From: Novosphingobium sp. 32-60-15
Lineage (GTDB): Bacteria > Pseudomonadota > Alphaproteobacteria > Sphingomonadales > Sphingomonadaceae
NCBI RefSeq assembly: GCF_002280675.1
Contig: NZ_NCEN01000011.1
Coordinates: 45,224 to 109,223 of the forward strand
Direction of reading: 5' to 3'
Length of the DNA stretch: 64,000 bases
Shown: piece by piece, positions 16,970 to 26,193 of the stretch
Layout: each line of letters opens with the position of its first letter
How positions within the stretch are numbered: the stretch's first letter is position 1
Program-made: the position numbers and the translations under genes
The notes under the pieces: generated by a model
Databases searched by the model: none
What the model was told of the DNA's origin: nothing
What the model saw: the letters and a program-made list of their open reading frames with translations, nothing else

Positions 16970-17376
16970 GGAAGAAGCCCCACAGCAAACAAACCTTCCG
17001 GCTCGAAATCGAACTGGCCAAATTGCTGGAGGAACGCGCGCATGCCCGCGGAGTCTCGCGCACCGAAGTGGTGGAAGCGGCGTTGATGTCCCTGCTGCAA
17101 TCCGATCAGGATGAACGGATGGAAGCCGCTCTGGCGAGGCGGCTCGATCGTCTGTCGCGGCAATTGGATCGGCTCGAATGGCATGTGGAATTGACGAACG
17201 AAGCGATCGGCCTGTTCGTGCGCTTCTGGCTCACCAGCAATCCGCCGCTACCCGACACGGCAATGAAGGCGGCGCAGGCGATGGGCAAGAAGAGGTGGCA
17301 CGGATTTGTGGAATCACTTTCCCGGCGGATGGAGGCGGGGCCGAAGCTGCGGGATGAAGTGGGGCGTGAAAACTAA
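16966..17376 (+). CDS. CopG-like ribbon-helix-helix protein
   Basis: A 136-residue protein. The N-terminal ribbon-helix-helix (KQTFRLEIELAKLLEERAHARGVSRTE in its pattern of a strand plus two helices, residues about 8-34) is followed by a coiled helical region and a basic C-terminus. It starts at GTG inside the traG stop (GTGA). Such proteins usually lie between traG and trbB; here trbB is almost 9 kb away because of inserted cargo. Confidence 0.78.
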   Translation: MRKKPHSKQTFRLEIELAKLLEERAHARGVSRTEVVEAALMSLLQSDQDERMEAALARRLDRLSRQLDRLEWHVELTNEAIGLFVRFWLTSNPPLPDTAMKAAQAMGKKRWHGFVESLSRRMEAGPKLRDEVGREN

Positions 17377-17748
17377 CGTGGCACTTGAGCTAACGTTCAA
17401 ACTGTCCGACCGAGATGACCGGATAAAATTTATCAAGCATTTGACACGAGTCCTTGGCCGGGCCTGGGACAAAGCCGCCGCTTGAGGCTCAACTAGCGAC
17501 TGGCAGCTTGCGGAAATAGCAGACCTTCAGGCTCCGCCAGTCTCAACCTACGAATGAGCAAGCCTGGCCGTACCCAGACTGGAGGCTTTCGGCCCGCCAT
17601 CCGAGTAGCAGACCAAGCTTCCTGTAAACGGAACTGTAGAACCTCGTGAGAACGTCAGCAGATGCGTATCTCGCGATTATAAGCAGTTTACCGATAGAGC
17701 GTGCTGATAATTCATGATCAGTTTCTTCTACCAACGAAGGAGCATGTC
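17377..17748. other. Non-coding left junction of the first cargo block
   Basis: No gene is supported. The stretch separates ICE backbone (copG-like) from cargo and probably contains the old insertion junction. I looked for an inverted or direct repeat shared with the opposite junction (25664-26193) and saw none of useful length. The last 20 bases contain the ribosome site (CGAAGGA) of the cytochrome b gene. Confidence 0.4.
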
Positions 17749-18396
17749 ATGTCCAATCCCACACCTCTGGGCCCCGCTGAACATCGCGCCCATCCTGCCC
17801 CCTCGCTCCGGCGCTGGGACCCTGTCGTCAAAGTCACCCACTGGTCGATCGTCGCGGCGATCCTCGCTAACGCTCTCCTCACCGAAGAGGGCTCTGGGCC
17901 GCATATTTGGATAGGCTATGCTCTTGCTGCCGTCCTGGCACTTCGTCTGTTTTGGGGCTTGATCGGCCCCGCCGAGGCTCGCTTTTCTGCTTTCCCGCCG
18001 AGCCTGCATCGGGCTTTCGGCCATGTGCGAGATATCCGGGCGGGCAGCAATGGAGTCCATAGATCGCACAATCCGCTCGGCGCGCTCATGGTCTATGCAA
18101 TCTGGACCGTGCTCGGAGTCATTATCGCAAGCGGCATAGCGATTGCCGGACCGCCTTCGACGGCTTTTCTTGACCAAGCGGAGCGGCCCAGTGAGGCCGG
18201 TCAACACGCGGTCGTTGAACGCGGTGATGGCGATAGGGGAGCCAAGGGCGAGGAAGAAGGCATCTGGGGCGAAGTGCATGAAACGGCCGTGAACCTCCTT
18301 TACATCCTCATTGTCCTTCACGTCGCGGGGGTCGCGTTCGAGACGCGCCGCAGTGGCAAGGAAATCCTGTTGGCTATGTTGCCCACAGGGCGGTAG
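17749..18396 (+). CDS. Cytochrome b561-type membrane protein
   Basis: A 215-residue di-heme type membrane protein (Ni/Fe-hydrogenase b-type cytochrome / prokaryotic b561 family). After WDPVVKVTHWSIV, which carries the first heme-ligand histidine, come four hydrophobic segments, a second candidate ligand region HNPLGALMVYAIWTV, and a last helix YILIVLHVAGVAFE. A charged loop (residues about 142-172) precedes the last helix. It probably passes electrons across the membrane; the partner is unknown. The ATG at 17749 is preceded by CGAAGGA. Confidence 0.85.
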   Translation: MSNPTPLGPAEHRAHPAPSLRRWDPVVKVTHWSIVAAILANALLTEEGSGPHIWIGYALAAVLALRLFWGLIGPAEARFSAFPPSLHRAFGHVRDIRAGSNGVHRSHNPLGALMVYAIWTVLGVIIASGIAIAGPPSTAFLDQAERPSEAGQHAVVERGDGDRGAKGEEEGIWGEVHETAVNLLYILIVLHVAGVAFETRRSGKEILLAMLPTGR

Positions 18397-18399
18397 ACC

Positions 18400-18939
18400 G
18401 TGACCATGCGGGAAAGACGAAGAGCGCTCGAACAACGGGCGGCAGCGATCACCTTCGTGGTGGTCCTCCAGGCTCTGGCTACGATCTTCTTCGTCGCCGA
18501 CGTCGCGGGGGATATCGCCACTGATGGCTGGAGCATGCATCTGCTGGTTGAGGCCGGCGCAACAATGGCGCTCGTGGCGGGTGTCGTGTTTGGCTTACTG
18601 CAGCTGCGCTGGCTGATCCTTCGTGCCCAGCTTGACGAGACGGCCGTCGCCGCGGCGCGCGGCGCCATGTCGGACCTCGTCCGACAGCGGTTCCTGGACT
18701 GGGAACTGACCGGGGCCGAGGCCGATGTCGCCTTGTTCGCGCTCAAGGGGTTCGACGCGACCGAGATTGCGCTCCTGCGCGGCGCAGCCCCAGGCACGAT
18801 CCGTTCGCAGCTGGCACGCATCTACGCAAAGGCTGGTGTGCATTCGCAGGTCGGCCTGATGGCCTTGATGGTCGAAGATCTCGTCGATGGCGACGGGATC
18901 AAAAAGATCGAAAATTTGGAACAAGGAAAAGATGCATGA
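18400..18939 (+). CDS. Membrane-anchored LuxR-type HTH regulator
   Basis: A 179-residue protein with two predicted N-terminal helices (about residues 16-38 and 48-68), a short linker, and a C-terminal LuxR/GerE HTH: LTGAEADVALFALKGFDATE, then a variable turn, TIRSQLARIYAKAGVHSQ and L-M-A-L-M-V-E-D-L. It has no receiver domain. It starts 3 bp after the cytochrome b gene (GTG 18400 or ATG 18406) and overlaps the transporter gene by four bases. A membrane-tethered transcription factor controlled by its neighbours is a reasonable guess. Confidence 0.78.
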   Translation: MTMRERRRALEQRAAAITFVVVLQALATIFFVADVAGDIATDGWSMHLLVEAGATMALVAGVVFGLLQLRWLILRAQLDETAVAAARGAMSDLVRQRFLDWELTGAEADVALFALKGFDATEIALLRGAAPGTIRSQLARIYAKAGVHSQVGLMALMVEDLVDGDGIKKIENLEQGKDA

Positions 18940-19628
18940 GAAGCCACCGCGAAAACCATCTCGTTTCTCGCATCGGCTGGCTGCGTGCGGCCGTGCTCGG
19001 CGCCAATGACGGCATCGTCTCGACCGCAAGCCTCATCATCGGCGTCACCGCCTCCGGAGCGCCGCGTTCGGCGATCCTTGTGTCTGGGGTCGCGGCCCTT
19101 GTCGCCGGCGCGATGTCGATGGCAGCCGGAGAATATGTCTCCGTGAGCTCGCAGTCGGACACCGAACAGTCGGACCTCGAGCGCGAACGGCTCGAGCTGG
19201 CCACAGGCCCCAAAGCCGAGCTCGAGGAACTCGCCGGCATTTACCGGGCGCGCGGCGTCGATGCCGATGTCGCACGAACCGTTGCCCAACAAATGACTGC
19301 GTTTGACGCGCTCGGAACCCACGCACGCGATGAACTTCACATTACCGAAATAACCGCCGCACGCCCGATCACCGCGGCGTTCACCTCGGCGGGCACCTTT
19401 ACCGTGGGCGCCCTCCTTCCGCTGGTGGTGGCGCTGCTGCTCCCGCAGGCCCTGCTTGTGCCCGGCGAGGCGGTCGCATCGCTCCTGTTCCTTGCTCTGC
19501 TCGGATGGATCGGTGCGGTCGCTGGCGGGGCGCGGCCGCTAAAGCCTGTCGCGCGTGTCGTTTTCTGGGGGGCGCTGGCCATGGCGCTCACGGCGGGCAT
19601 CGGACGGGCGCTCGGCACCAGCGTCTAG
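18936..19628 (+). CDS. VIT1/CCC1 family iron/manganese transporter-like protein
   Basis: A 230-residue integral membrane protein of the VIT family, which moves Fe2+ or Mn2+ out of the cytoplasm. Family signatures are LGANDGIVSTASLIIGV (residues about 21-37) and AGAMSMAAGEYVSVSSQSD, followed by a charged metal-binding loop rich in Glu (E-R-E-R-L-E, E-L-E-E-L) and three C-terminal helices. It is embedded in the cytochrome b and LuxR operon, suggesting a metal or redox role for the cluster. Confidence 0.9.
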   Translation: MRSHRENHLVSRIGWLRAAVLGANDGIVSTASLIIGVTASGAPRSAILVSGVAALVAGAMSMAAGEYVSVSSQSDTEQSDLERERLELATGPKAELEELAGIYRARGVDADVARTVAQQMTAFDALGTHARDELHITEITAARPITAAFTSAGTFTVGALLPLVVALLLPQALLVPGEAVASLLFLALLGWIGAVAGGARPLKPVARVVFWGALAMALTAGIGRALGTSV

Positions 19629-19645
19629 CCGAAGGGGAGAAGCAT

Positions 19646-20254
19646 TTGGACTTTCTTGGGTTTGCGCTTGCCGTCCTGCTGATCGAGCTGACGCCCGGCC
19701 CGAACATGGCCTGGCTTGCGGGGCTTGCCGCCACCGAAGGCCGCCGCCGGGGCTTGGCGGCCGTCTGGGGCGTCGCGCTTGGGCTGCTCGCAAATGGCAT
19801 AGTTGCAGCGCTGGGTCTGGCTGCCGTGCTGCAGGCCGCGCCTCAGCTATGGGATATACTGCGCTTTGCGGGAGCCGCCATGATGCTATGGCTTGCGATC
19901 GATGCGTGGCGCAACTCAGGCAATGGATCCCGGTTCATCCCGCTGGATAGCGCGCCCCACCGAGCGTTTGCGACCGGCGCGCTGATCAATCTGCTTAACC
20001 CGAAGGCCTATATATTCTTCATGGTCGTCGCGCCGCAGTTCCTGCGCGGAGAAGTGCTCGGCATGAGGAATGCGCTCATCCTGTCATTGATCAGCGTGAC
20101 CATCGCCACGACCATTCACCTGGCGATCGTCCTGGTGGGAAGTACAGCCCATGACTGGCTGTCCGATGCGGGGCGTACGAGAATCGTGAGGCGAATCTTT
20201 GCGGTTATCATGCTCGCGGTCGCGATTTCGTTTCTGATTGCTGATCTTGGCTGA
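19646..20254 (+). CDS. LysE family exporter
   Basis: A 202-residue LysE/RhtB-type exporter of amino acids or similar small metabolites. The conserved beginning MDFLGFALAVLLIELTPGPN, with the LTPGPN motif, is followed by NLLNPKAYIFFMVVAPQFL, which contains the second family motif (NPK). Six helices are expected. I chose the TTG at 19646 because GGGGAG stands six bases upstream and the protein starts exactly at the family start; longer frames run into the VIT gene. Confidence 0.88.
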   Translation: MDFLGFALAVLLIELTPGPNMAWLAGLAATEGRRRGLAAVWGVALGLLANGIVAALGLAAVLQAAPQLWDILRFAGAAMMLWLAIDAWRNSGNGSRFIPLDSAPHRAFATGALINLLNPKAYIFFMVVAPQFLRGEVLGMRNALILSLISVTIATTIHLAIVLVGSTAHDWLSDAGRTRIVRRIFAVIMLAVAISFLIADLG

Positions 20255-20921
20255 GGGAAAAGGCGAGCACCGGGAAAGGCGTGCTTGAGCCGCGCCCTCC
20301 CGCGATCGTTAGTGCGATTAACGGCCATGATCTGAAGACTCGCGCTTCTCGAACGAGCGGCGGCTTACAGGACGGCGGAAAGCGAGGCCCGACGACCGTA
20401 TTGGGCACACTGCCGCCGCCCGTCAGGTCCTCGCCTGGCGAATGCACGGTTTCGGGAGAAGCAGTCGTTCGCCCGCATATTTGGGAATGCCTCGAATTGC
20501 TCGCGTGCTGCCGGAAGCCGAATGCCGGATCGTGGGACTTACCCGCCATTCAAAAGCGCACGAAGAACGGCGGCTTTCGGCAGGAGCGGACGTTCGATAA
20601 TTTGCCGATGTCATCCCCCGAAACAAGCAAGATCTGGTCGATTGCTGTCCAGAAGCACGCGGCAGAACAACGTGAGAAGCCGATGTCTATCTTTCAATGT
20701 TCATTCAGAAATGCGCCTCTCATCCAAGTCGAGTTTCACCCCAATCCATTTTTCAAAAGAGAAGGAACGGACTGAATCCGGGATAATGCCCTCGGCGCGC
20801 ATCAGAATGAACCGATCATTCAGCTTCCTACCAGTCGTGCGGAGCGTACCACATGCGAAATCACTCTTTACACGGACAAAAATCGGCATCAATCCGGCCG
20901 GCGTAGCTGGAGATACTGCCG
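20255..20921. other. Non-coding stretch before the efflux operon
   Basis: No gene is supported in these 667 bases. Open frames on both strands look like random translation. The element GGCAGGAGCGG near 20579 recurs near 25951, on the other side of the efflux operon. The last bases carry the CTGGAGA ribosome site of the TolC gene. A promoter must lie here, but I could not place it. Confidence 0.4.
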
Positions 20922-22286
20922 ATGCGCTTTTTGACATGGTCGATGCTCTGCATTGTGGCTTTCGCCTCACCGGCGTTTACGCAGGACGTGCTGCCGCTTC
21001 CGCTTGATTATGGTGCTGCGCAAGAGCGGCTGCTCCACCGATCCGACGCGATCGAGGCTTCTGCCGCGAACATACGCAGCAAGGAAGCACAGGAAGGAGC
21101 GACCCGGACGCTCGGCCGCCCCGATATCGATATCGAGGCGCAACTGCTGGAATATCAAAAGACGCTCTATCTGCCTCTCGGCTCGCTGGCACCTGTGGCG
21201 GAAGCCTTCGGCATCCCCGATCCGCTGAAGTTCAGGCAGGAACGCACCAGTACACGGCCGATCGTCACGGCCACGTTGCCAATCTACGCCGGCGGGCAGA
21301 TCAGTGGCACGCAGGCCGGCGCACGCGCCCAGGTCGCGCAGGCAAAGGCGGATCGGGACATTGCGATCGACGATGCGCTCGTCCAGCTTGTCCAGGCCTA
21401 TTACGGGCAACAGCTTGCCGAACGAGCGCTTGGCATCCGCCGCGATGTGCTCGATGGCCTCGAGCGGCACGTTGCCGACGCGGTGAAGCTCGAACAGGCA
21501 CGCTTCATCAGTCGCGCGCAACGCTTGCAGGCGGAGGTCGCGCGCGACGACGCGGCGCGCGACTATGCACAGGCGATTTCCGATCTTGCCACCGCCAATG
21601 CCGCGCTCGCCGGGATACTGCGCGCGCCGGCGGGGGTGCGCCCAATCAGTCCGCTCGGGGTCGATTCGCGGCCACTCGCGCCGCTCGCCACGTTCAAGGC
21701 CGCCGCGCTGGACACACATCCCCAGCTCGCCCGGTTGCGGGCGCTGGAGGACCAGGCGGAGGCCGGCGTGAAGATCCAGCAATCAAAGCTCCGGCCGACC
21801 ATCTACGGCTTTGGGCAATATAATTTCGACCGACGCAATTCACTGCTCACGGATCCCGATTGGTCGATCGGCATCGGCTTGAAATACAAGCTCATCTCCG
21901 GCGCGGGCCGGCAGCAGCAGGTGGAGGCCGCGCGCGCGACAGTGGAGCAGGCCGACGCCGGGCTGCGCGAGGCGCGCACCCAGCTCGATATCGGCGTGAC
22001 CAAGGCGTGGAATGACGTGGAGGCGGCGCGTAAACGGTTCCTGCTCCTCGACAGTGCGCTGGTCTCGGCGGACGAGAATGTGCGTCTCCAGACCCTATCC
22101 TATCGCGAGCAACAAGCGACGTCGCTCGACGTGGTCGACGCGCAACTCGGGCGCGGCCGGGCCCGCATTCAGCGCGCACAGGCGGCGAATGACTATGTGC
22201 AAGCGCTCGCCCGGTTACTCAGCATGAGCGGGCAGATCGACCGGATGCCGGAATATCTCTCGCGGGCCGACAAGGTGATCCCATGA
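20922..22286 (+). CDS. TolC family outer-membrane efflux protein
   Basis: A 454-residue outer-membrane channel subunit. A signal peptide ends around residue 20 (SPAFTQ). Two OEP repeats follow, with long Ala/Gln-rich coiled coils (about residues 130-210 and 330-420) and strand segments such as TRPIVTATLPIYAGGQ and GFGQYNFDRRN. It would form the outer exit for the HlyD-type adaptor encoded immediately downstream, whose start overlaps this stop by four bases. Confidence 0.9.
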   Translation: MRFLTWSMLCIVAFASPAFTQDVLPLPLDYGAAQERLLHRSDAIEASAANIRSKEAQEGATRTLGRPDIDIEAQLLEYQKTLYLPLGSLAPVAEAFGIPDPLKFRQERTSTRPIVTATLPIYAGGQISGTQAGARAQVAQAKADRDIAIDDALVQLVQAYYGQQLAERALGIRRDVLDGLERHVADAVKLEQARFISRAQRLQAEVARDDAARDYAQAISDLATANAALAGILRAPAGVRPISPLGVDSRPLAPLATFKAAALDTHPQLARLRALEDQAEAGVKIQQSKLRPTIYGFGQYNFDRRNSLLTDPDWSIGIGLKYKLISGAGRQQQVEAARATVEQADAGLREARTQLDIGVTKAWNDVEAARKRFLLLDSALVSADENVRLQTLSYREQQATSLDVVDAQLGRGRARIQRAQAANDYVQALARLLSMSGQIDRMPEYLSRADKVIP

Positions 22287-23383
22287 CCGAACCCACGCAA
22301 GACGACGCGCGCCCGCCTGTCGAGGCCCCCGTGCCCGCCGCCATTCCCGCCGACGCACCCGCACCATCCGACGCGCCAGCACCCGCTGCCCCGCCCGCGC
22401 CCACCACGCACGGTCGGCCGATGGTGATCATCGCGGCGATTATCGTGACGGCACTGCTCGCGCTTGGTCTGTGGCTCAGCTACCGCCCCGCGCCCGATCA
22501 GCTTCAGGGCATGGTCGATGCGCGCGCACTTCGGATCAGTAGCAAGGTGACCGGGCGGATCGCCGCCTTCCATGTCGAGGAGGGCCAGCCGGTGAAGGCA
22601 GGGCAATTGCTCTACACAATCGCCAGCCCCGAAGTTGCCGCCAAGTCCGAACAAGCGGGCGGCGCGCTCGTGGCGGCGCAGGCGGTGGAAAGCAAGGCGG
22701 ACGAAGGTGCGCGGCCAGAAGATATCCGCGCGGCGGAGGCACAGTGGCGCCGCGCAAAGGCCGCCGCCGAGCTCGCCCAGACCACCTATGCACGCACCCA
22801 GCAGCTCTATGAACAGGGTGTGCTCGCCGGTCAGAAAGCGGACGAGGCCCGCACCAATGCCGTCGCCTCCGCCGAACAGGCCAAGGCGGCACGCGCGCAA
22901 TATGATCTCGCGCTGGCCGGCGCGCGACCGCAGGACAAAAAGGCAGCGAGCGGCCAGGTGCAACAAGCGCGCGGCGCGGTGGCGGAAGTGCAGGCGGCGG
23001 CCGACGAAACCCGCGTCATCGCGCCGGCGGATGGCGAAATCGGTAAGCGGCTCGCCCAGCCCGGTGAACTGGTGCCGCAGGGTTTTCCGGTGTTCACGCT
23101 CACCGATACCGCCCATCCATGGGTGACGCTGAACGTGCGCGAGGATCAGCTCCACGGCCTCGCCCGCGGCAAAGAACTGAGCGGCACAATCCCCGCGCTT
23201 GGCAATCTGCGCGCGCGCTTCCGCGTGATCTATACGGCGCCGGCTGGCGACTTTGCGACCTGGCGGGCAACGCGGCAATCGAGCGGCTTCGATATCAAGA
23301 GCTTTGAGGTTCGCGTTATGCCCATCGCGCCAATCGTGGCGCTGCGGCCGGGCATGACCGTGCTGTTCGACTGGCCGGCATAA
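22283..23383 (+). CDS. HlyD/EmrA-type membrane fusion protein
   Basis: A 366-residue periplasmic adaptor. The first 45 residues are a Pro/Ala-rich cytoplasmic stretch, followed by one membrane helix (about residues 47-67). Next come the first half of the barrel-sandwich hybrid (VTGRIAAFHVEEGQPVKAGQ), a long Ala/Gln/Glu coiled-coil hairpin (about residues 120-240), the second half (RVIAPADGEIGKRLAQPGEL) and a beta-barrel. It connects the inner-membrane permeases downstream to the TolC homologue upstream. Confidence 0.9.
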   Translation: MTEPTQDDARPPVEAPVPAAIPADAPAPSDAPAPAAPPAPTTHGRPMVIIAAIIVTALLALGLWLSYRPAPDQLQGMVDARALRISSKVTGRIAAFHVEEGQPVKAGQLLYTIASPEVAAKSEQAGGALVAAQAVESKADEGARPEDIRAAEAQWRRAKAAAELAQTTYARTQQLYEQGVLAGQKADEARTNAVASAEQAKAARAQYDLALAGARPQDKKAASGQVQQARGAVAEVQAAADETRVIAPADGEIGKRLAQPGELVPQGFPVFTLTDTAHPWVTLNVREDQLHGLARGKELSGTIPALGNLRARFRVIYTAPAGDFATWRATRQSSGFDIKSFEVRVMPIAPIVALRPGMTVLFDWPA

Positions 23384-23387
23384 CAGG

Positions 23388-24554
23388 GTGGGGAACGCCT
23401 TCGGCAGCGCGCTTCGCCGGGAAATGCGTTTCCTCGCCACCAGTTTCTGGGACCGTGCGCTGGTGATCTGGGTGCCATTGCTGCTGATGGCGGTGGTGGC
23501 GATCCAGTTTTCCGCGGGCGTGATGCGCGACCTGCCGATTGCGGTGGTCGATCTGGACGGCACCGCCGTCGCGCGTGAACTGACCCGCCGGCTCGATGCG
23601 GCGCCGGGGCTGCGTGTCGTGGCGCAGGTGCCAGATATGCAGGCGGCCGAACGGATCGTACGCTCCAACCGCGCCTATGCAGTCGTGCTGATCCCGGCGG
23701 ATACCGAGCGCGCGGTGCTGCGCGGGACGACCGGCAGCATCACCACCTTTTACAACGCCAGTTATTCGACCGCTTCGGGGGCAGCCCTGCGCGAGATTGG
23801 CGCGGTCGTGCAGGCCTATGCCGCAACGCTCGGCACCGAGCAGGCCGCCGCTCTCGCCGGGCCCGGCCAGGTGCGCCGGCCGCCGGTTGCCGCGCAGAGC
23901 ACCATCCTGTTCAATCCGCAGAGCAGCTACGAACTGCAACTCGTGGCGCTGATCCACCCCGCGCTGCTGCACCTGATCTTCATGGTTGCCGTCGCGAGCG
24001 CACTGGGCCGCGAGTTGCGCGACGGCACGATCGGCGCATGGATCGGCGGAGAGGATCGGCGGAGGGCGATCGCCGCGGTGGCGGGCAAGTTGACGCCATA
24101 TCTGGCAATTTTCACCGGCTGGGGATTGCTGGCCACCGGCTATCTCGCCGGGCTGCGCGGCTGGCCGGTCGCGGGCAGCGTGATTCTGCTGCTCATCGGC
24201 TATGTCGCCATGTACCTCGCCTATATCGGCGTGACCTTGCTGATCGTCGGCCTCACCTTGTCGATGGGCAGGACGTTATCGATCGCCGGGCTTTACGCGG
24301 GCGCCTCCTTCGCCTTTGCGGGCGCGATTTTCCCGATCGAATCCGCCTCCAGCTTCGCCCGGATCTGGAGTGCGCTCCTGCCCTATTCGGCATTCGCCAA
24401 GCTGCTGTCGGAACAATGGAGCATGGGCGCGCCCGCGATGAAATCTGCCGGGCAGCTGCTCGCTATGCTCGCCTTCCTGATCGTCGGGACAGGCATCGGG
24501 CTGCCGCTTTACCTGGCGGCTGCACGCCGACCGCAAACCTGGGGGCGACGATGA
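23388..24554 (+). CDS. ABC-2 type permease (first)
   Basis: A 388-residue inner-membrane permease of the YhhJ/YbhS-like ABC-2 family: one N-terminal helix, a large periplasmic domain starting with DLPIAVVDLDGTAVARELTR, and a C-terminal block of five helices (about residues 180-380). It starts at a GTG 4 bp after the hlyD-like stop. It overlaps the second permease by four bases. No ATP-binding subunit gene is nearby, so the energy source is unclear. Confidence 0.87.
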   Translation: MGNAFGSALRREMRFLATSFWDRALVIWVPLLLMAVVAIQFSAGVMRDLPIAVVDLDGTAVARELTRRLDAAPGLRVVAQVPDMQAAERIVRSNRAYAVVLIPADTERAVLRGTTGSITTFYNASYSTASGAALREIGAVVQAYAATLGTEQAAALAGPGQVRRPPVAAQSTILFNPQSSYELQLVALIHPALLHLIFMVAVASALGRELRDGTIGAWIGGEDRRRAIAAVAGKLTPYLAIFTGWGLLATGYLAGLRGWPVAGSVILLLIGYVAMYLAYIGVTLLIVGLTLSMGRTLSIAGLYAGASFAFAGAIFPIESASSFARIWSALLPYSAFAKLLSEQWSMGAPAMKSAGQLLAMLAFLIVGTGIGLPLYLAAARRPQTWGRR

Positions 24555-25663
24555 TCGGCCGCGCCTTCCTCGCCACCTTCCGCGCAATCTTGGCCGACAG
24601 CTCGGCGCTGTTGCTGCTGATCGGGTCGTGCCTTCTTTATTCCTTCTTCTACCCCACCGCTTATTCCGGCGAGGTGCCGGTGCGGATGCCGGTGGCGGTG
24701 GTCGATCTGGATCATAGCGCCACCAGCCGATCGCTGGAGACCCGGCTCGGCGCGTTGCAACAGGCGGAAGTGGTCGCGCGGCTCCCGTCCCCCGCCGTCG
24801 CGCTACGCTGGCTGGAAGAACGGCGGGTGAGCGCGATCGTGGTGATTCCGCAAGGCTTTGAACAGCGCATCCTGTCCGGCGGTCAAGGGACCGTCGCGCT
24901 CTATGGCAACGGCGCCTATCTGCTGCGCAGTTCGACCGCGCTTGCCGGCATTGGTGCGGCATTGGGAGAGATCGGACGCGATGCTGCGGTTGCCCAGGCG
25001 ATGGCCAGCGGGGCGCCGGCCGCCGCCCCGCTGGCGATGATCCAGCGCCCCTTGTTCAACACCCGCGAGGGCTACGGCAGCACGATCTTTCCCGGTGTCG
25101 CCTTTCTCATCATCCAGCAGACCTTGTTGATGGGGCTCACCGTGCTTGCCGCAACGATGCGAGAGCGCCAGGGAACGCTCAGCTTCGCGCCACGCACCCT
25201 GCTCGGCATCGCGCTGGCCTTTCTCGTCATCGGGTGCGCGGACATCGCCTATTTCACTGGTTTCGTCTTCTGGTTTCAGGATTATCCGCGCGGGGCTGCC
25301 GATCCGCTGACGCTGGTCGTGTCCGCAGCGCTGTTCATATCCGCGACGGTCGCCGGCGCGTTGGCGCTCGCCAGCTTTTTCCGCACGCGTGAGCGCCCCA
25401 TCCAGTTGTGGATCGTCACCTCGGTCCCGATCTTCTTCCTGTCCGGTCTGTCCTGGCCAAGCGAGGCGACGCCGCACTGGCTATCGCTGTTGGCGCGCCT
25501 CCTGCCGACGACGCCGGGAATCAAACTGATGGTTGGCGTCAACCAGATGGGCGCAACGCTGGTCGAGCAGCGAGGTGCGTTGATCAATCTCGCGCTGCTA
25601 ACCATTTTTTACGGTGCGATCGCGGTATCGCGCTATCGCCTGCGGCCTTGCGGAGCGCCATAG
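24551..25663 (+). CDS. ABC-2 type permease (second)
   Basis: A 370-residue paralogue of the preceding permease with the same plan: one helix near residues 15-35, a periplasmic domain beginning MPVAVVDLDHSATSRSLE, and five C-terminal helices (about residues 170-365) including VPIFFLSGLSWPSEATP. It starts at the ATG overlapping the previous stop (ATGA). The pair would form a heterodimer. It is the last gene of the cargo operon, and a 530-bp gap follows. Confidence 0.87.
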   Translation: MIGRAFLATFRAILADSSALLLLIGSCLLYSFFYPTAYSGEVPVRMPVAVVDLDHSATSRSLETRLGALQQAEVVARLPSPAVALRWLEERRVSAIVVIPQGFEQRILSGGQGTVALYGNGAYLLRSSTALAGIGAALGEIGRDAAVAQAMASGAPAAAPLAMIQRPLFNTREGYGSTIFPGVAFLIIQQTLLMGLTVLAATMRERQGTLSFAPRTLLGIALAFLVIGCADIAYFTGFVFWFQDYPRGAADPLTLVVSAALFISATVAGALALASFFRTRERPIQLWIVTSVPIFFLSGLSWPSEATPHWLSLLARLLPTTPGIKLMVGVNQMGATLVEQRGALINLALLTIFYGAIAVSRYRLRPCGAP

Positions 25664-26193
25664 CCCGCCGACTGAACATGCCCCCTGTTTGGTAGCGAGC
25701 CATTCACATCTCACGGCCGATTTTAAACTTTACGGGCGGACGAGGGACGCTCTGCCGCTGTCGTCTCACGGCCTCTTACCCCTTCGTCTTGGGATCTGAC
25801 GATCGCTCAGTGACTTGGCTCCAGCCGCGAGCGCGTAATTCCACCTCCTGAATGAATAACTGGTTTCGAGATCATGCCTTCAGAAATTGAAGGACACCGA
25901 TCGGGCGCTCCGCGACTCTGCGGTTGAACGAAACCCGAACGGCCATTTTTGGCAGGAGCGGTCATTCCACGAGCGTCGGAGAACGACTTGAGTTGGTCGT
26001 AGGCTGCCGCTTGGATGACGACGTCGTCGGCGCAAAAGCCCTAGTCCAAGAGCTTCGAACTACGCTCCTCCCTGTTTTTCTATCCCCCACTGCTACGACG
26101 CTAAATCCTTGTTGAACTAGCCCCTTTTCTGCGTCTCTTACTCGTCCCCGTCGAGCCGGACGATCTTGTCCCGCTCCTGAAGCGGGGTATCCG
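25664..26193. other. Non-coding right junction of the first cargo block
   Basis: No gene is supported in these 530 bases. They lie between the cargo efflux operon and trbB. A GGCAGGAGCGG element near 25951 matches one at about 20579. The promoter of the trb operon must be here or be provided by read-through. The GCGGGGTAT stretch before 26194 is the trbB ribosome site region. Confidence 0.4.

Noticed and set aside
20281..20775. 164-residue open frame before the TolC gene
   Set aside because: The translation has no domain or signal pattern and no good ribosome site. Treated as non-coding.
25924..26115. 63-residue frame in the cargo-trbB gap
   Set aside because: Short, with no family pattern and no ribosome site.
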